Shown here: positions 8,507-17,506 of the stretch, in pieces | Position numbering within the stretch: position 1 is the first letter of the stretch | How the letters are laid out: each line of letters starts with the position of its first letter | Source: JASHPR01 sp963842355 | GTDB lineage: Bacteria; Actinomycetota; Actinomycetes; Streptosporangiales; Streptosporangiaceae | DNA length: 64,000 nucleotides | Direction of reading: 5' to 3' | NCBI GenBank assembly: GCA_963842355.1 | Contig: CAWJGC010000008.1 | Coordinates: 186,001-250,000 of the forward strand | The notes under the pieces: model-generated | Database searches by the model: none | The model's input: the letters and a program-made list of their open reading frames with translations, nothing else | What the model was told of the DNA's origin: nothing | Made by a program: the position numbers and the translations under genes

Positions 8507-9418
8507 TTACTCGGTCTTGCGGAACTCCGCGATCGCGATCGCGGTCATGCCGAGGCCCATGAGGGCCACGATCCCGAGGGACAGGCCGAGCGGGACCGCC
8601 CACCCGGCCCAGGTGATGACGGGCGACAGGTGCTGCTCGAAGGCCGCGGGCATGCTCAGGTGGATGAACACCGCGTGCCGCATCGGGCCGACGACGTAGG
8701 TGAGCGGGTCGATCCGGGTCAGCACGCTGAGCCAGGCCGGCAGCCCGCTGAGCGGGTACAGCGCGCCGGATAGGAAGAACAGCGGCATCACGAGCATCTG
8801 GGTGAGCGCCATGAACGCCTGGAACTGCTTGATCCTCGCCGCCATCATCACGCCGAACGCGGTCAGCGTGAACGACAGCAACACGAGTTCGCCGATCAGC
8901 GTGATTATCAGCAGCGGGTTGTACGGCACGTCGGCGAAGCCGGCCAGGATCAGGAAGATGATTCCCTGGAACGTCGCGATCGTCGCCCCGCCCAGGCACT
9001 TGCCGATCACGATGGCGGCCCGGCTGACCGGTGCGACCAGGATCTCGCGCAGGAAGCCGAATTCCCGGTCCCACACGATGGATGCGGCCGAGAAAATGGC
9101 GGTGAAGAGTACCGACATGGCCAGCACGCCCGGATAGATGAACGTCTTGAAGCTAATCCCCGGCGGCAGGCTCCGGCCCGCCAGCGCGCCGAGCCCGGTG
9201 CCGAGCACGAACAGGAACAGCACCGGCTGGATCAGCGAGGTGATCGCCCGCAGCCGGTCGGTGCGGAACCTGATCAGCTCGCGGCGCCAGACGATCCCGG
9301 CGGCGCGCAGGTCGTGGCGCAGGCCGCCGTCGGGCACCGCGACCCGGATCTCGTCGACGAGCTGGTCGGCGGTCGCCGGCGCGCCCGAGGCGGCCGCGTC
9401 TGTGGTCTGAGTGGCCAT
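8507..9418 (-). CDS. ABC-2 type permease, DrrB-like
   Basis: 303-aa integral membrane subunit of an ABC-2 exporter. After a cytosolic N-terminus it shows about six hydrophobic segments (VLFLFVLGTGLGALAG, LAMSVLFTAIFSAASI, FLILAGFADV and others) and the family's conserved WDREFGFLREILVAPVSRA loop. It starts four bases after the stop of the ATPase gene on the same strand, so the two make one transporter. Substrate unknown; relatives export drugs, lipids or polyketides. Confidence 0.9.
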   Translation of the reverse strand: MATQTTDAAASGAPATADQLVDEIRVAVPDGGLRHDLRAAGIVWRRELIRFRTDRLRAITSLIQPVLFLFVLGTGLGALAGRSLPPGISFKTFIYPGVLAMSVLFTAIFSAASIVWDREFGFLREILVAPVSRAAIVIGKCLGGATIATFQGIIFLILAGFADVPYNPLLIITLIGELVLLSFTLTAFGVMMAARIKQFQAFMALTQMLVMPLFFLSGALYPLSGLPAWLSVLTRIDPLTYVVGPMRHAVFIHLSMPAAFEQHLSPVITWAGWAVPLGLSLGIVALMGLGMTAIAIAEFRKTE

Positions 9419-9421
9419 CGT

Positions 9422-10492
9422 CTACCGCCTTCCCGCCCGGAAGCGCTGCACCATCTGGCGCATGGCGTCAGAAGCCGACGCCTCGGCGTCGCGGATCGTG
9501 GTGCCGGTGTAGGACATGAACACGTCGTCCAGTGACGGCCGGGACACGCTCACCGAGCGGATCGGCACCGAGAACTCGGCGAACAGCCGCGGCACGAACT
9601 GCTCGCCCGCGGCCACCGAGAACGTCACCGCGTCCTCGTGCATCGCGGCCTCGATGCCGAACGTGTCCGCCAGCGCGGCGATCGCCGCGGCGTCATCGGC
9701 CGTGTGGATCTGCACCCGGTCCTTGCCCACGCTGGCCTTCAGCGCCTCGGGCGTGTCGATCGCCACGATCTTGCCGTGGTCGATGATCGCGATCCGGTCG
9801 CAGTGCTCCGCCTCGTCCATGTAGTGGGTGGTCAGGAAGATCGTGATGTCCTCGCGGCGCTTGAGGTCGTTGATGTAGGCCCAGATCGAGGACCGGGTCT
9901 GCGGGTCCAGGCCCACCGTCGGCTCGTCGAGGAACAGCACGTGCGGCGCGTGCAGCAGGCCCCTGGCGATCTCCAGCCGCCGCTGCATCCCGCCCGAGTA
10001 CGTGCTGACCAGGCTGTCCTTGCGATCCCACAGCCCGACCATGTCCATGACCTGGCGCATGCGGGGCACCACGGCGGCCCGGGGCACGCCGTAAAGCTCG
10101 GCGTGGAACCGGAGGTTCTGCTCCGCGGTCAGGTAGGTGTCCAGCGTGGTGTCCTGGAACACCAGCCCGATGTTGCGGCGGACCGAGTCGCGCTCGGTCG
10201 CCGTGTCGTGGCCGGCCACGCGGGCGGTGCCCGAGGTGGCGTTGGCCAGGGTGCAGAGGATCTTGATCGTGGTGGTCTTGCCCGCCCCGTTCGGCCCCAG
10301 GAAGCCGAACGTCTCCCCCCTGGCCACCTCGAAGTCGATCCCGCGCACGGCCTCGACCTCGCCGTAGCGCTTGGTCAGGCCGGAGACGGATATCACCGCC
10401 TCCGGCCCGCGGCCATCGGCGCCAGACTGGTCGCCTGCCACCGAGCCGCTCGCCACAGCGTTGTTAACCACCGGGCCGGTGTGCGTCGCCAC
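9422..10492 (-). CDS. ABC transporter ATP-binding protein, DrrA-like
   Basis: 356-aa nucleotide-binding subunit. Walker A GPNGAGKTT, Q-loop FQDTTLD, signature YSGGMQRR, Walker B VLFLDEPT with GLDPQTR after it, and the H-loop TTHYMDEAEHCD are all present. The C-terminal extension (~residues 265-356) is the DrrA-specific domain that helps assembly with DrrB. The first ~35 residues are low complexity and the true start may lie slightly inside. Upstream gene of the transporter pair and downstream of the PadR regulator, probably one transcription unit. Confidence 0.92.
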   Translation of the reverse strand: MATHTGPVVNNAVASGSVAGDQSGADGRGPEAVISVSGLTKRYGEVEAVRGIDFEVARGETFGFLGPNGAGKTTTIKILCTLANATSGTARVAGHDTATERDSVRRNIGLVFQDTTLDTYLTAEQNLRFHAELYGVPRAAVVPRMRQVMDMVGLWDRKDSLVSTYSGGMQRRLEIARGLLHAPHVLFLDEPTVGLDPQTRSSIWAYINDLKRREDITIFLTTHYMDEAEHCDRIAIIDHGKIVAIDTPEALKASVGKDRVQIHTADDAAAIAALADTFGIEAAMHEDAVTFSVAAGEQFVPRLFAEFSVPIRSVSVSRPSLDDVFMSYTGTTIRDAEASASDAMRQMVQRFRAGRR

Positions 10493-10526
10493 CGCTGCTG
10501 CCTCCCTCGCGTCGTCGCCTTCGAGA

Positions 10527-11237
10527 CTAGCCGTGGTCAGCGCCGTCCGGCCCGCTGGCGTCGTCGGCGGTGTCCTCGTCGTCGGCGGCGAGGATCCGGT
10601 ACAGCGCCTTGCGCGCGTCCGTGAGGACCTGCCGCGCCTGCCGCACCTGGGCGTCGGTGCCCGCGCTCAGCACCTGGTAGCCGGCCATCCCCACCTGCCT
10701 GAGCAGGTTGCGCATCTGGATGGCCGAATCGGCTACGGAGCCGGTCACCGCGTCCCACGGGGCGCGTACCTCGTCGGGATGCGCCTCGACGTAGTCCCGG
10801 CCTTCGTCGGTGAGCTGGTAACTCCGCCGGCCGCTCTCGTCGGCCCGGGCCACGATCAGTCCCTCGTCCTCCAGTTGCTGCAGGGCCGGGTAGACAGATC
10901 CGGGGCTGGGCCGCCATACACCGTCGCTCCGCTCGCCGATCTCCTGGATGATCTGGTAGCCGTTCATCGCCCCCTCGGCCAGCAGGCCCAGCGCCGCGGC
11001 GCGTACGTCGCCGCGCTTGGCCCGGGGACCGCGGCCCATCCGCGGCTCGTCCGGCCACCAGCCGGGTCCGCCGAAGTGCGGGCCGCCCGGGCCGGTCATC
11101 CGCCGGCCGGGGAACCCGCCCCCGCGGGCGTGGCCACGCCGGCCCGCCCGTCGCTGCCAGGCGAAGTCCTCGTCCCCGCGCCGCCAGCCCTCTTCCTCGC
11201 CGCGCCGCCTCCGGCCTTCTTGTTCTCGGTCTCGCAT
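10527..11237 (-). CDS. PadR family transcriptional regulator
   Basis: 236-aa regulator. Residues ~78-160 form the PadR winged helix (VRAAALGLLAEGAMNGYQII, then SPGSVYPALQQLEDEGLI and SYQLTDEGRDYV), followed by an alpha-helical dimerisation segment. It is preceded by ~75 Arg/Gly-rich residues that resemble a disordered tail. ATG 11237 has GGAG upstream. It lies first in the unit with the DrrAB-like exporter, and its probable operator is the palindrome at 11319-11332, so it likely represses its own exporter until ligand binds. Confidence 0.9.
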   Translation of the reverse strand: MRDREQEGRRRRGEEEGWRRGDEDFAWQRRAGRRGHARGGGFPGRRMTGPGGPHFGGPGWWPDEPRMGRGPRAKRGDVRAAALGLLAEGAMNGYQIIQEIGERSDGVWRPSPGSVYPALQQLEDEGLIVARADESGRRSYQLTDEGRDYVEAHPDEVRAPWDAVTGSVADSAIQMRNLLRQVGMAGYQVLSAGTDAQVRQARQVLTDARKALYRILAADDEDTADDASGPDGADHG

Positions 11238-11318
11238 CGTTCGCTCCTTGTCGCTCCTTCCGGCGACTGGTTAGTCTCAGGCATGTCCCGGACTGTCGTC
11301 GGAATCTCAAGATAGCTC

Positions 11319-11332
11319 AACGATATATCGTT
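11319..11332. promoter_or_regulatory. Probable PadR operator
   Basis: Perfect 14-bp AT-rich palindrome AACGATATATCGTT, about 80 bases upstream of the PadR gene in otherwise very GC-rich DNA. Size and location fit an autoregulatory PadR operator. Beyond it, 11335-11400 is a cytosine-rich tract with no visible gene. Confidence 0.65.
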
Positions 11333-11483
11333 ACTTCTCCCAGGGCAAGCCCCCGCGCTCCCCCTCCCGCCCCCCGCGCCCCCGCGCCCCCCCGCAACCG
11401 CATCGATGGTCCGCTGATGCGGGTACAGCAACATCAGCCTTCCGTTGATCTTGCGGAGCCAGATGCGGCAGAACCCTGGGTGA

Positions 11484-11735
11484 CTAGCTGGCGGGATCGG
11501 GATCGGGGGCCGGCCAGCGGGACGCGAGCGCGCTGAGCCGCTGCGCCGCACCGTCCAGGGCCTGGCCCCGCCCGACGGCGACGCCGAGCAGGTACGCGGT
11601 CAGCGGAGCGGCCGGGCGCGCGACCTGGTGCGCCGCGTCCCGCGCCACGTCAAGTACCGTCCGGGTGTCCATGACGGCCGGGTCGATGCCGAGTTCGGCG
11701 CAGGCCGCCTCGGTCCAGCTCTCGAGCGTGTTCAT
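11484..11735 (-). CDS. DUF6457 family protein
   Basis: 83-aa small soluble protein. MNTLESWTEAACAELGID and the later LTAYLLGVAVGRG match a short actinobacterial family often found beside molybdenum cofactor genes; function unknown. ATG 11735 has GGAGG five bases upstream. It sits downstream of moaA on the same strand, consistent with a link to molybdopterin synthesis, but that link is only contextual. Confidence 0.75.
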   Translation of the reverse strand: MNTLESWTEAACAELGIDPAVMDTRTVLDVARDAAHQVARPAAPLTAYLLGVAVGRGQALDGAAQRLSALASRWPAPDPDPAS

Positions 11736-11814
11736 CCGTGCCTCCGTCCGCGCGGGCTCTCCGGTCCTGCCACGCCGGAGTATGCCGGTTCCTGAACGCA
11801 CCGCCCGGGCCGAC

Positions 11815-12804
11815 TCACCCGCCGATGGCCGACATCGGCCGGGCCGGCTGGAGGAAACCGGGGTCGTTGATGCCGTGACCGGGCAGCTTGGGGGCGACCG
11901 CGCGGCGCCAGAGCCCGGCGATCTCCACGTCGCTCGCTCCGCCCCGCAGCGGCCCGCGCAGGTCGCTCTCGGCCGTCGCGAACAGGCAGTTGCGGACCTG
12001 CCCGTCGGCGGTGAGCCTGACCCGGTCGCAGGAACCGCAGAACGGCCGGGTCACCGAGCCGATCACGCCGACCCGCGCGGGCCCCCCGTCGACCAGGAAC
12101 GCCTCCGCGGGCGCCGACCCGCGCGCCGCCGGATCGTCGGGCGTCAGCGAGAACTCGGCCGACAGGATGGCCAGGATCTCGTCGGCCGTCACCATGCCGT
12201 CGCGGCGCCAGCCATGCTGCGCGTCCAGCGGCATCTGCTCGATGAACCGGAGCTGGTAGCCGTGCTCCAGGCAGAACCGGACCAGGGGCACGGTCTCGTC
12301 GTCGTTGAGGCCGCGCATCAGGACGGTGTTGACCTTGACCGGGGCCAGGCCGGTTGCGGCGGCCCCCGCCAGGCCGGCCAGCACGTCGCCGAGGCGGTCC
12401 CGCCGGGCCAGGGCGCGGAACGTGTCCGGGCGCAGCGTGTCCAGCGACACGTTGATCCGGTCCAGGCCGGCCGCGCGCAGCGGCTCCGCGAGCCGGTCGA
12501 GCCCGATCCCGTTGGTGGTCAGCGAGATCTCGGGGCGCGGGCGCAGCGCGGCCGTGCCCGCCACGATGCCGGTCAGGCCGCGGCGCAGCAGCGGCTCGCC
12601 GCCGGTGAAGCGGACCTCGGTCACGCCCAGCCGCTGGACGGCGATCCCCACCAGGCGGACCACCTCGTCGTCGGTGAGCACCTCGGGCTTCGGCAGCCAG
12701 TCGAGCCCCTCCGGCGGCATGCAGTAGCCGCAGCGCAGGTTGCAGCGATCGGTGAGGGACACCCGCAGGTCGGTCGCCACGCGGCCGTACGAGTCGGCGA
12801 GCAC
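11815..12804 (-). CDS. moaA: GTP 3',8-cyclase MoaA (molybdenum cofactor biosynthesis)
   Basis: Radical-SAM enzyme for the first step of Moco synthesis, converting GTP to 3',8-cH2GTP with MoaC. 329 aa. It contains the SAM cluster motif C-x3-C-x2-C (CNLRCGYC, near residue 20), FTGGEPLLR, the C-terminal second 4Fe-4S site (CGSCDRVRLT ... C), and the C-terminal double glycine (SAIGG) that stimulates the reaction. GTG 12804 follows GGAGGTGA by four bases. Its product supports the formate dehydrogenase and AOR encoded at 26-33 kb. Confidence 0.96.
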   Translation of the reverse strand: MLADSYGRVATDLRVSLTDRCNLRCGYCMPPEGLDWLPKPEVLTDDEVVRLVGIAVQRLGVTEVRFTGGEPLLRRGLTGIVAGTAALRPRPEISLTTNGIGLDRLAEPLRAAGLDRINVSLDTLRPDTFRALARRDRLGDVLAGLAGAAATGLAPVKVNTVLMRGLNDDETVPLVRFCLEHGYQLRFIEQMPLDAQHGWRRDGMVTADEILAILSAEFSLTPDDPAARGSAPAEAFLVDGGPARVGVIGSVTRPFCGSCDRVRLTADGQVRNCLFATAESDLRGPLRGGASDVEIAGLWRRAVAPKLPGHGINDPGFLQPARPMSAIGG

Positions 12805-13026
12805 GGCGTCACCTCCCTGACCTGGCGGGCTCTCGTGGCCGGAATGATCCCGCAACCCCCCGGCCAATACCCCGCAAGCACCCGGCAAACATCCTGCGGT
12901 GATCCTCAGCCTAGCCGCAGCCGGCGCGGCCCGGTCACGGTCGGGGCCGTCAGGCTGCGCCCGCCCGGCCGGGCCGCTATAACATCGGCTGACTTGCCGT
13001 GCCCAGCCGAGGGGTGGGTTCCATTC

Positions 13027-14169
13027 ATGACGGTCGAAGGCGCCATCTGGCGTGATCAGCTCACCGCGCAGGAGCGCGCGGCGCTCGGCCGCGGCTACGG
13101 GACGATTCCCGATCCGCGCCCGGACATCCTGGTGGTGGGCGGCGGAATCATGGGCGTCGCGACCGCGGCCGCGTGCCACGGGGCCGGGCTCGGCTCGGTG
13201 CTGCTGATCGAGACCGGCCGGCTGGGCACCGGGGCCACCGGAGGAGCGACGGGCCTGCTCATCCCGGAGCCGCATCAGTGGAGCGACCCGGAGCCGCTGG
13301 TCGACCTGGAGCGGGCCAGCCTGGAGCGGTGGCGGGAACTCGAGCGGCGGCTGCCCGGCGGCGTCGGGCTGGTCGAGATCGACTGGGTCGGCCTGGCGCC
13401 GCATCCGGGCGGCTTTGCCGCGCACCAGCCCCCGGCCGTGGAGTGGCTGGCTCCGGGCCAGGTGGACCGGCTCATTCCGGGCCTGGCCCGGTCCATGGAG
13501 GGCGCGCTGATCCGGCGCCAGGCCCGGGTGAACCCGCTGCGCGCGGTGGCCAGGCTGGCCGCGGAACTGCCGGAGGTGGCCACGGGCGTCGCCGCCACCG
13601 GCGTCACCGTCCGCGGCGACCGGCTGGTGTCGGTGGCCACGTCGGCAGGCGACATCGACCCGGGCGTCGTGGTCTTCGCCACCGGCCAGCCGCCGGTGCT
13701 CGACGGCCTGCCGCTGAGCATCCCGTCGGACCGGGTCAAGGGTCACCTGCTGGTCACCGAGCCCACCCCGGTCAGGCTGCCCGGCATCGTGGCGCCGGTG
13801 GCCACCCAGATCGAGGACGGGCGGCTGCTGGCCGGCGGAACCTTCGATATCGGGGACGAGGATCCGGCCGTGCAGCCCGATGTCATCGAGTCCATCATGG
13901 ACGGGCTCGTCGCCGCCCTGCCCGTGCTGAAGGGGCTGGGCATCGCCTATCAGTGGTGCTGCTTCCGCCCCCGCCACCCCGACCGGCGGCCGGTCATCGA
14001 CCGCGTTCCAGGCCTGGCCAACGCCTGGCTCACCGCCGGGCACTTCCGGACCGGCATCCTGAACGCCCCGGCCACGGCGGCGGTGCTGGCCCGCTGGATC
14101 TCGGCCGGCCAGCCGCCCGCCGAGCCGGCCACCTGGTCGGCGACGCGGTTCAGCAGGCCGGCCTGCTGA
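13027..14169 (+). CDS. FAD-dependent oxidoreductase, DAO family
   Basis: 380-aa flavoprotein of the D-amino acid oxidase/glycine oxidase type. The FAD-binding GxGxxG-like motif is DILVVGGGIMGVATAA, followed by GATGGATGLL where the substrate cap begins. FATGQPPVLDGLPL and the C-terminal RRPVIDRVPGLANAWLTAGHF fit DAO proteins (thiazole, sarcosine or hydroxyproline-type substrates). Substrate not predictable. It is divergent from moaA with a 220-base gap and convergent with selB. Confidence 0.85.
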   Translation: MTVEGAIWRDQLTAQERAALGRGYGTIPDPRPDILVVGGGIMGVATAAACHGAGLGSVLLIETGRLGTGATGGATGLLIPEPHQWSDPEPLVDLERASLERWRELERRLPGGVGLVEIDWVGLAPHPGGFAAHQPPAVEWLAPGQVDRLIPGLARSMEGALIRRQARVNPLRAVARLAAELPEVATGVAATGVTVRGDRLVSVATSAGDIDPGVVVFATGQPPVLDGLPLSIPSDRVKGHLLVTEPTPVRLPGIVAPVATQIEDGRLLAGGTFDIGDEDPAVQPDVIESIMDGLVAALPVLKGLGIAYQWCCFRPRHPDRRPVIDRVPGLANAWLTAGHFRTGILNAPATAAVLARWISAGQPPAEPATWSATRFSRPAC

Positions 14170-14186
14170 CCGTCCCGCGGGGCGGG

Positions 14187-16001
14187 TCAGCCGGACCGCA
14201 GCCGGCGGCGGTCATCGGGGAGCCGTTCGGTGACGCCGGACCGGTCCAGGAACTCCAGCAGCGGTATCGCGACGCGGCGCGTCGTCCGCAGCGCCTGCCG
14301 GGCCTCGGCCGCCGTGAACGGCTGCGGCAGGCCGGCCAGGACGCGGCCCGCCTGCGCGTCGGCGCCGGGGGCCAGCACGATCTGGTCGCTGATCTTCAGC
14401 AGCAGCCCGGCGCGCTCGGCGGCGGAGATCGCCCGGACGTCGAGGCCAAGCTGGCGGAGCCGGCCGGCATCGGGCGAGGCGAAGGGCGCGTCGGCCAGGT
14501 CGGCCAGGAGCACCTGCACCGCGGCGGTGACGGCCGCCGGCACGGCGGCGCCGGCCGTTACGCCGGGCGGCTCGGTCATCTGGACCAGGCCGTCGCGGAT
14601 CCGCACCGGCGGACGGACCAGGGCCTCGACGAGGCGGCGGTCGGGCAGGCCGAGAGCCGCGCGGGCCGCTTCGAGCGGCAGGCCGGGCGCCGTCGGCTCC
14701 CGGCCTGCCTGCGCGGCGACCGCCTCGCCCAGCCGGCGCGCCAGATCCGCCCAGTGCCCCGGATCCGCGAGCCACTCGCCGGACACGGGCTCGGGGTGCT
14801 CGCTGATGCCCATGGCCAGCAGCGCGCTGGCCCGCAGCAGGCCGTGCCGGCGTAGCAGGTCGGCGGCGGTCGGCTCGTCGGGCCAGGACGCGAGCTCCCG
14901 CGCGGCCGACGCTCCCGCGCCGCGGCGGGCCAGCGGCGGAGGCGCCACGTCCAGCACGACGGCCCCGAACACCGATGGCGAGCCCGCCGGCGCCTCGCCC
15001 GCCCGCGCCTCGCCCGCCTGCAGCAGGACCCGGTCACCCACGTGCAGCGGGATCGGCTCGCGCAGCGTGAGCCGGGCGATCGTGCTGCTCAGCTGCCGGA
15101 GCCGCACCACCGCCCGGGCCGCACCGACCTGCAGCGTCAGCGCCCGCGGCAGGCGCGGGCCCGGCGCCGATGGCGCGCCGGGCGGGCAGATCCTGACGTC
15201 GATGGCGTCGGTCAGCGTCCATCGCCCGGGGTGCACCAGCGCCATGCCCCGGCCGAGGTGCTCGGGGCTGGCGCCCCGCAAGCTGAGCGCGGCCCGGGCC
15301 GGCCCGGTCAGCTCGGCCGCGGGCGCGCCCAGCGACTGGATGCCCCGCACCCGGATCGGCCGCATCGACGGAGAGACGACGAGTTCGTCGCCGCGCCGCA
15401 CCGTGCCCGCGGGCAGGATCCCGGTCACCACCGTGCCGCTGCCGGTGACGCCGAACGCACGGTCCACCCAGATGCGCACCGGCGCGCCCGCGTCCGGCGC
15501 CGGCAGGCTGCTGGCCAGGCGGTCGAGCGCGGCCACCAGGTCGGGCAGGCCCGCCCCGGTGGCTCCGCTCACCGCGACGGCCTCTACCTCGCCCAGGCCG
15601 GAGGCGGCGATCCGGTCCGCGGCCAGCGAGAGCGCCGGGCCGGGGTCGGCGAGATCGGCGCGGGTGACGGCGAGCACGCCGCGGCGGATCCCGAGGGCGT
15701 CGAGCACCGCGAGGTATCCGGACGACTGCGGCGTCCAGCCCCCGTCGGCGGCCACCACGAAGAGTACGGCGCGCACCGATCCGATCCCGGTGAGCATGGC
15801 GGGAGTGAAGCGCTCGTGCCCGGGCACGTCGACCAGCGAAAGCCGTTCTCCCGACGGGAGGGTCATCCACGCGAACCCCAGGTCGGCGGTCAGGCCGGGG
15901 TGGCCCTCGGGCTCCCCGCGGTGCGGATCCATGCCGGTGAGCGCCTGCACCAGGGTGGACTTGCCGTGACCCGCGTGCCCGGCAGTGGCGATGACCTGCA
16001 T
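14187..16001 (-). CDS. selB: Selenocysteine-specific elongation factor SelB
   Basis: Specialised translation factor that brings Sec-tRNA to UGA codons marked by a SECIS hairpin. 604 aa: GTPase domain (P-loop GHAGHGKST, DVPGHERF, then TRAD in the place of NKxD), two beta-barrel domains (~residues 175-340), and C-terminal winged helices that read the RNA, ending LLEFLDRSGVTERLPDDRRRL. The P-loop has Gly where most SelB have Val-Asp. No selA, selD or tRNA-Sec is visible here, and the formate dehydrogenase in this window uses Cys, so its client selenoprotein must lie elsewhere. Confidence 0.92.
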   Translation of the reverse strand: MQVIATAGHAGHGKSTLVQALTGMDPHRGEPEGHPGLTADLGFAWMTLPSGERLSLVDVPGHERFTPAMLTGIGSVRAVLFVVAADGGWTPQSSGYLAVLDALGIRRGVLAVTRADLADPGPALSLAADRIAASGLGEVEAVAVSGATGAGLPDLVAALDRLASSLPAPDAGAPVRIWVDRAFGVTGSGTVVTGILPAGTVRRGDELVVSPSMRPIRVRGIQSLGAPAAELTGPARAALSLRGASPEHLGRGMALVHPGRWTLTDAIDVRICPPGAPSAPGPRLPRALTLQVGAARAVVRLRQLSSTIARLTLREPIPLHVGDRVLLQAGEARAGEAPAGSPSVFGAVVLDVAPPPLARRGAGASAARELASWPDEPTAADLLRRHGLLRASALLAMGISEHPEPVSGEWLADPGHWADLARRLGEAVAAQAGREPTAPGLPLEAARAALGLPDRRLVEALVRPPVRIRDGLVQMTEPPGVTAGAAVPAAVTAAVQVLLADLADAPFASPDAGRLRQLGLDVRAISAAERAGLLLKISDQIVLAPGADAQAGRVLAGLPQPFTAAEARQALRTTRRVAIPLLEFLDRSGVTERLPDDRRRLRSG

Positions 16002-16195
16002 GTCAGGCGAGCTCTGGCGGCGGGACAAGCCTGCGGGGGTCCACGAGCGCGACCATACCTGCCCGGCACCGTGTTGAGGCAAAAGCTTGGGGCGCCGTAT
16101 TCGCCCATTTACCAGGCCTTTGCTTAGGGGGCGGCCCGCCGGGTACGCATCATGTGAAAGTCTTAATCCTCCGATTACGGAGGGAGTGAGCGCCA

Positions 16196-16909
16196 ATGGC
16201 TGGCGTGACACGAATTCCGCGCAGTCGCGGCGGCGTGTGTGGTGTGCTGCTGATCCTGCTGGGCGCCTGGGGCGGCCTGGCCCCGTTCGTCGGCCCGTAC
16301 TTCCACTACGCCTACACACCGGACAAGGCGTGGGTGTACAACTCCGGCCGGCTGTGGCTGTCGATCGTCCCTGGCGCCGCCGCCCTGGTCGGCGGGCTGC
16401 TGGTCGTCATCACCTCGCACCGGGCCGTGGGCATGCTCGGCGCGTTCCTCGCCGCGCTCGGCGGAGCCTGGTTCATCGTCGGCGCCTCGGTCGTCAAGGT
16501 GGCGGTGACGAACGGCTCGATCAGCCCGGGAAGCCCGCTGACCGGGGCGACCGGGCCGTTCAACGCGGCGACCAGGCAGCTCCTCGAGACGCTGGGCTTC
16601 TTCACCGGCACCGGCGTGCTGGTCTTGTTCCTCGCGGCGCTGGCGCTGGGCCGGTTCTCGGTGGTCGGCGTCAAGGACGCGGCGCTGGCCCAGGCCGAGG
16701 AGCCGTCTCCGGGATCGGACCTGGCGTTCCCGGCCGTCCCCCAGGAGCCGAGCTTCCCGGCCACCACCGGCGAGTTCCCGGCGGCCGGGAGCCAGTATCC
16801 GGCGGGTGAGCAGACCGAAACGGTACAAGAGGAATACCCGACCACGACGAGCCCGTTCCAGCGGCCCCCGTCGGCCGGCCCCGGCCCCGGCCCCCGGGCC
16901 TCAGGCTAG
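16196..16909 (+). CDS. Four-helix membrane protein, unknown function
   Basis: 237 aa. Hydrophobic segments at about residues 15-35, 55-75, 82-105 and 135-155, with an extracellular-looking loop between the first two (YFHYAYTPDKAWVYNS). The ~80-residue Pro/Glu/Thr-rich tail is probably cytosolic and disordered. It resembles actinobacterial membrane proteins without assigned function. ATG 16196 is preceded by GGAGGGAG. It stands alone between selB (divergent) and an HxlR regulator (convergent). Confidence 0.75.
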   Translation: MAGVTRIPRSRGGVCGVLLILLGAWGGLAPFVGPYFHYAYTPDKAWVYNSGRLWLSIVPGAAALVGGLLVVITSHRAVGMLGAFLAALGGAWFIVGASVVKVAVTNGSISPGSPLTGATGPFNAATRQLLETLGFFTGTGVLVLFLAALALGRFSVVGVKDAALAQAEEPSPGSDLAFPAVPQEPSFPATTGEFPAAGSQYPAGEQTETVQEEYPTTTSPFQRPPSAGPGPGPRASG

Positions 16910-16974
16910 GTGCACGGGGCACCGGCCGCCGCAGGCTCAGCCGGAGAGACCGATTCGATGAGCGCCTGGCCCGG

Positions 16975-17451
16975 CTAGGCGATCATGCGCGCGCCGGGAC
17001 CGGGAACCGGCGTCACGTCGCGCGCCGAGGTCACGTGGTGCCCCTCGGTGCAGTGGAGTTGCAGGTGGACGGGCGCCCCGCAGCCCCGGTGCGTCAGCTC
17101 CACCATGGGCCCGGCCGGGCTGACCGCGTACGTGTTACCCCACTCCAGCAGCGCGACGATCAGCGGGTACAGGGCGAGGCCCTTCTCGGTGAGCCGGTAC
17201 TCGCTGCGCGCCCGCTGCCCGGCCTCCTGGTAGGGCACCTTCCGCAGCAGGCCCTCGGTCACCAGGCGGGCGAGCCGGTCGCTGAGGATCTGCCGGGGCG
17301 CCCCCGTGCGGTGCTGGATGTCGTCGAACCGGCGTACGCCGTTGAAGGCCTCCCTGAGCACCAGGAACGTCCACTTCTCCCCCACGATGGCCAGGGCGGC
17401 TCCGATCGTGCAGTTCTCAGTGCCGTAGTCGAGGATCCAGGGTCGGCTCAT
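16975..17451 (-). CDS. HxlR family transcriptional regulator
   Basis: 158-aa MarR-like winged helix of the HxlR type. NCTIGAALAIVGEKWTFLVL and the following FDDIQHRTGAPRQILSDRL recognition region are diagnostic, with CTIG carrying the single Cys common in redox or aldehyde-sensing members. A cysteine-containing C-terminal extension (HRGCGAPVHLQLHC) may bind metal. It is divergent from a GNAT gene, and the shared promoter region holds a perfect inverted repeat at 17459-17485. Confidence 0.92.
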   Translation of the reverse strand: MSRPWILDYGTENCTIGAALAIVGEKWTFLVLREAFNGVRRFDDIQHRTGAPRQILSDRLARLVTEGLLRKVPYQEAGQRARSEYRLTEKGLALYPLIVALLEWGNTYAVSPAGPMVELTHRGCGAPVHLQLHCTEGHHVTSARDVTPVPGPGARMIA

Positions 17452-17458
17452 GGCGTCA

Positions 17459-17485
17459 TGCTAAGTCTGGTTGACAGACTTAGCA
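17459..17485. promoter_or_regulatory. Probable HxlR operator in the divergent promoter
   Basis: Perfect 11-bp inverted repeat TGCTAAGTCTG (17459-17469) and its complement (17475-17485) around GTTGA, starting eight bases upstream of the hxlR start codon. TTGACA at 17471-17476 falls within it, so binding would block the promoter region. Confidence 0.8.
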
Positions 17486-17506
17486 ATCACAGGGCAAGCT
17501 GAGTCT

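Noticed and set aside
14187..16200. tRNA-Sec gene beside selB
   Set aside because: No acceptor/T-arm pairing with a TCA anticodon could be recognised in either strand around selB.
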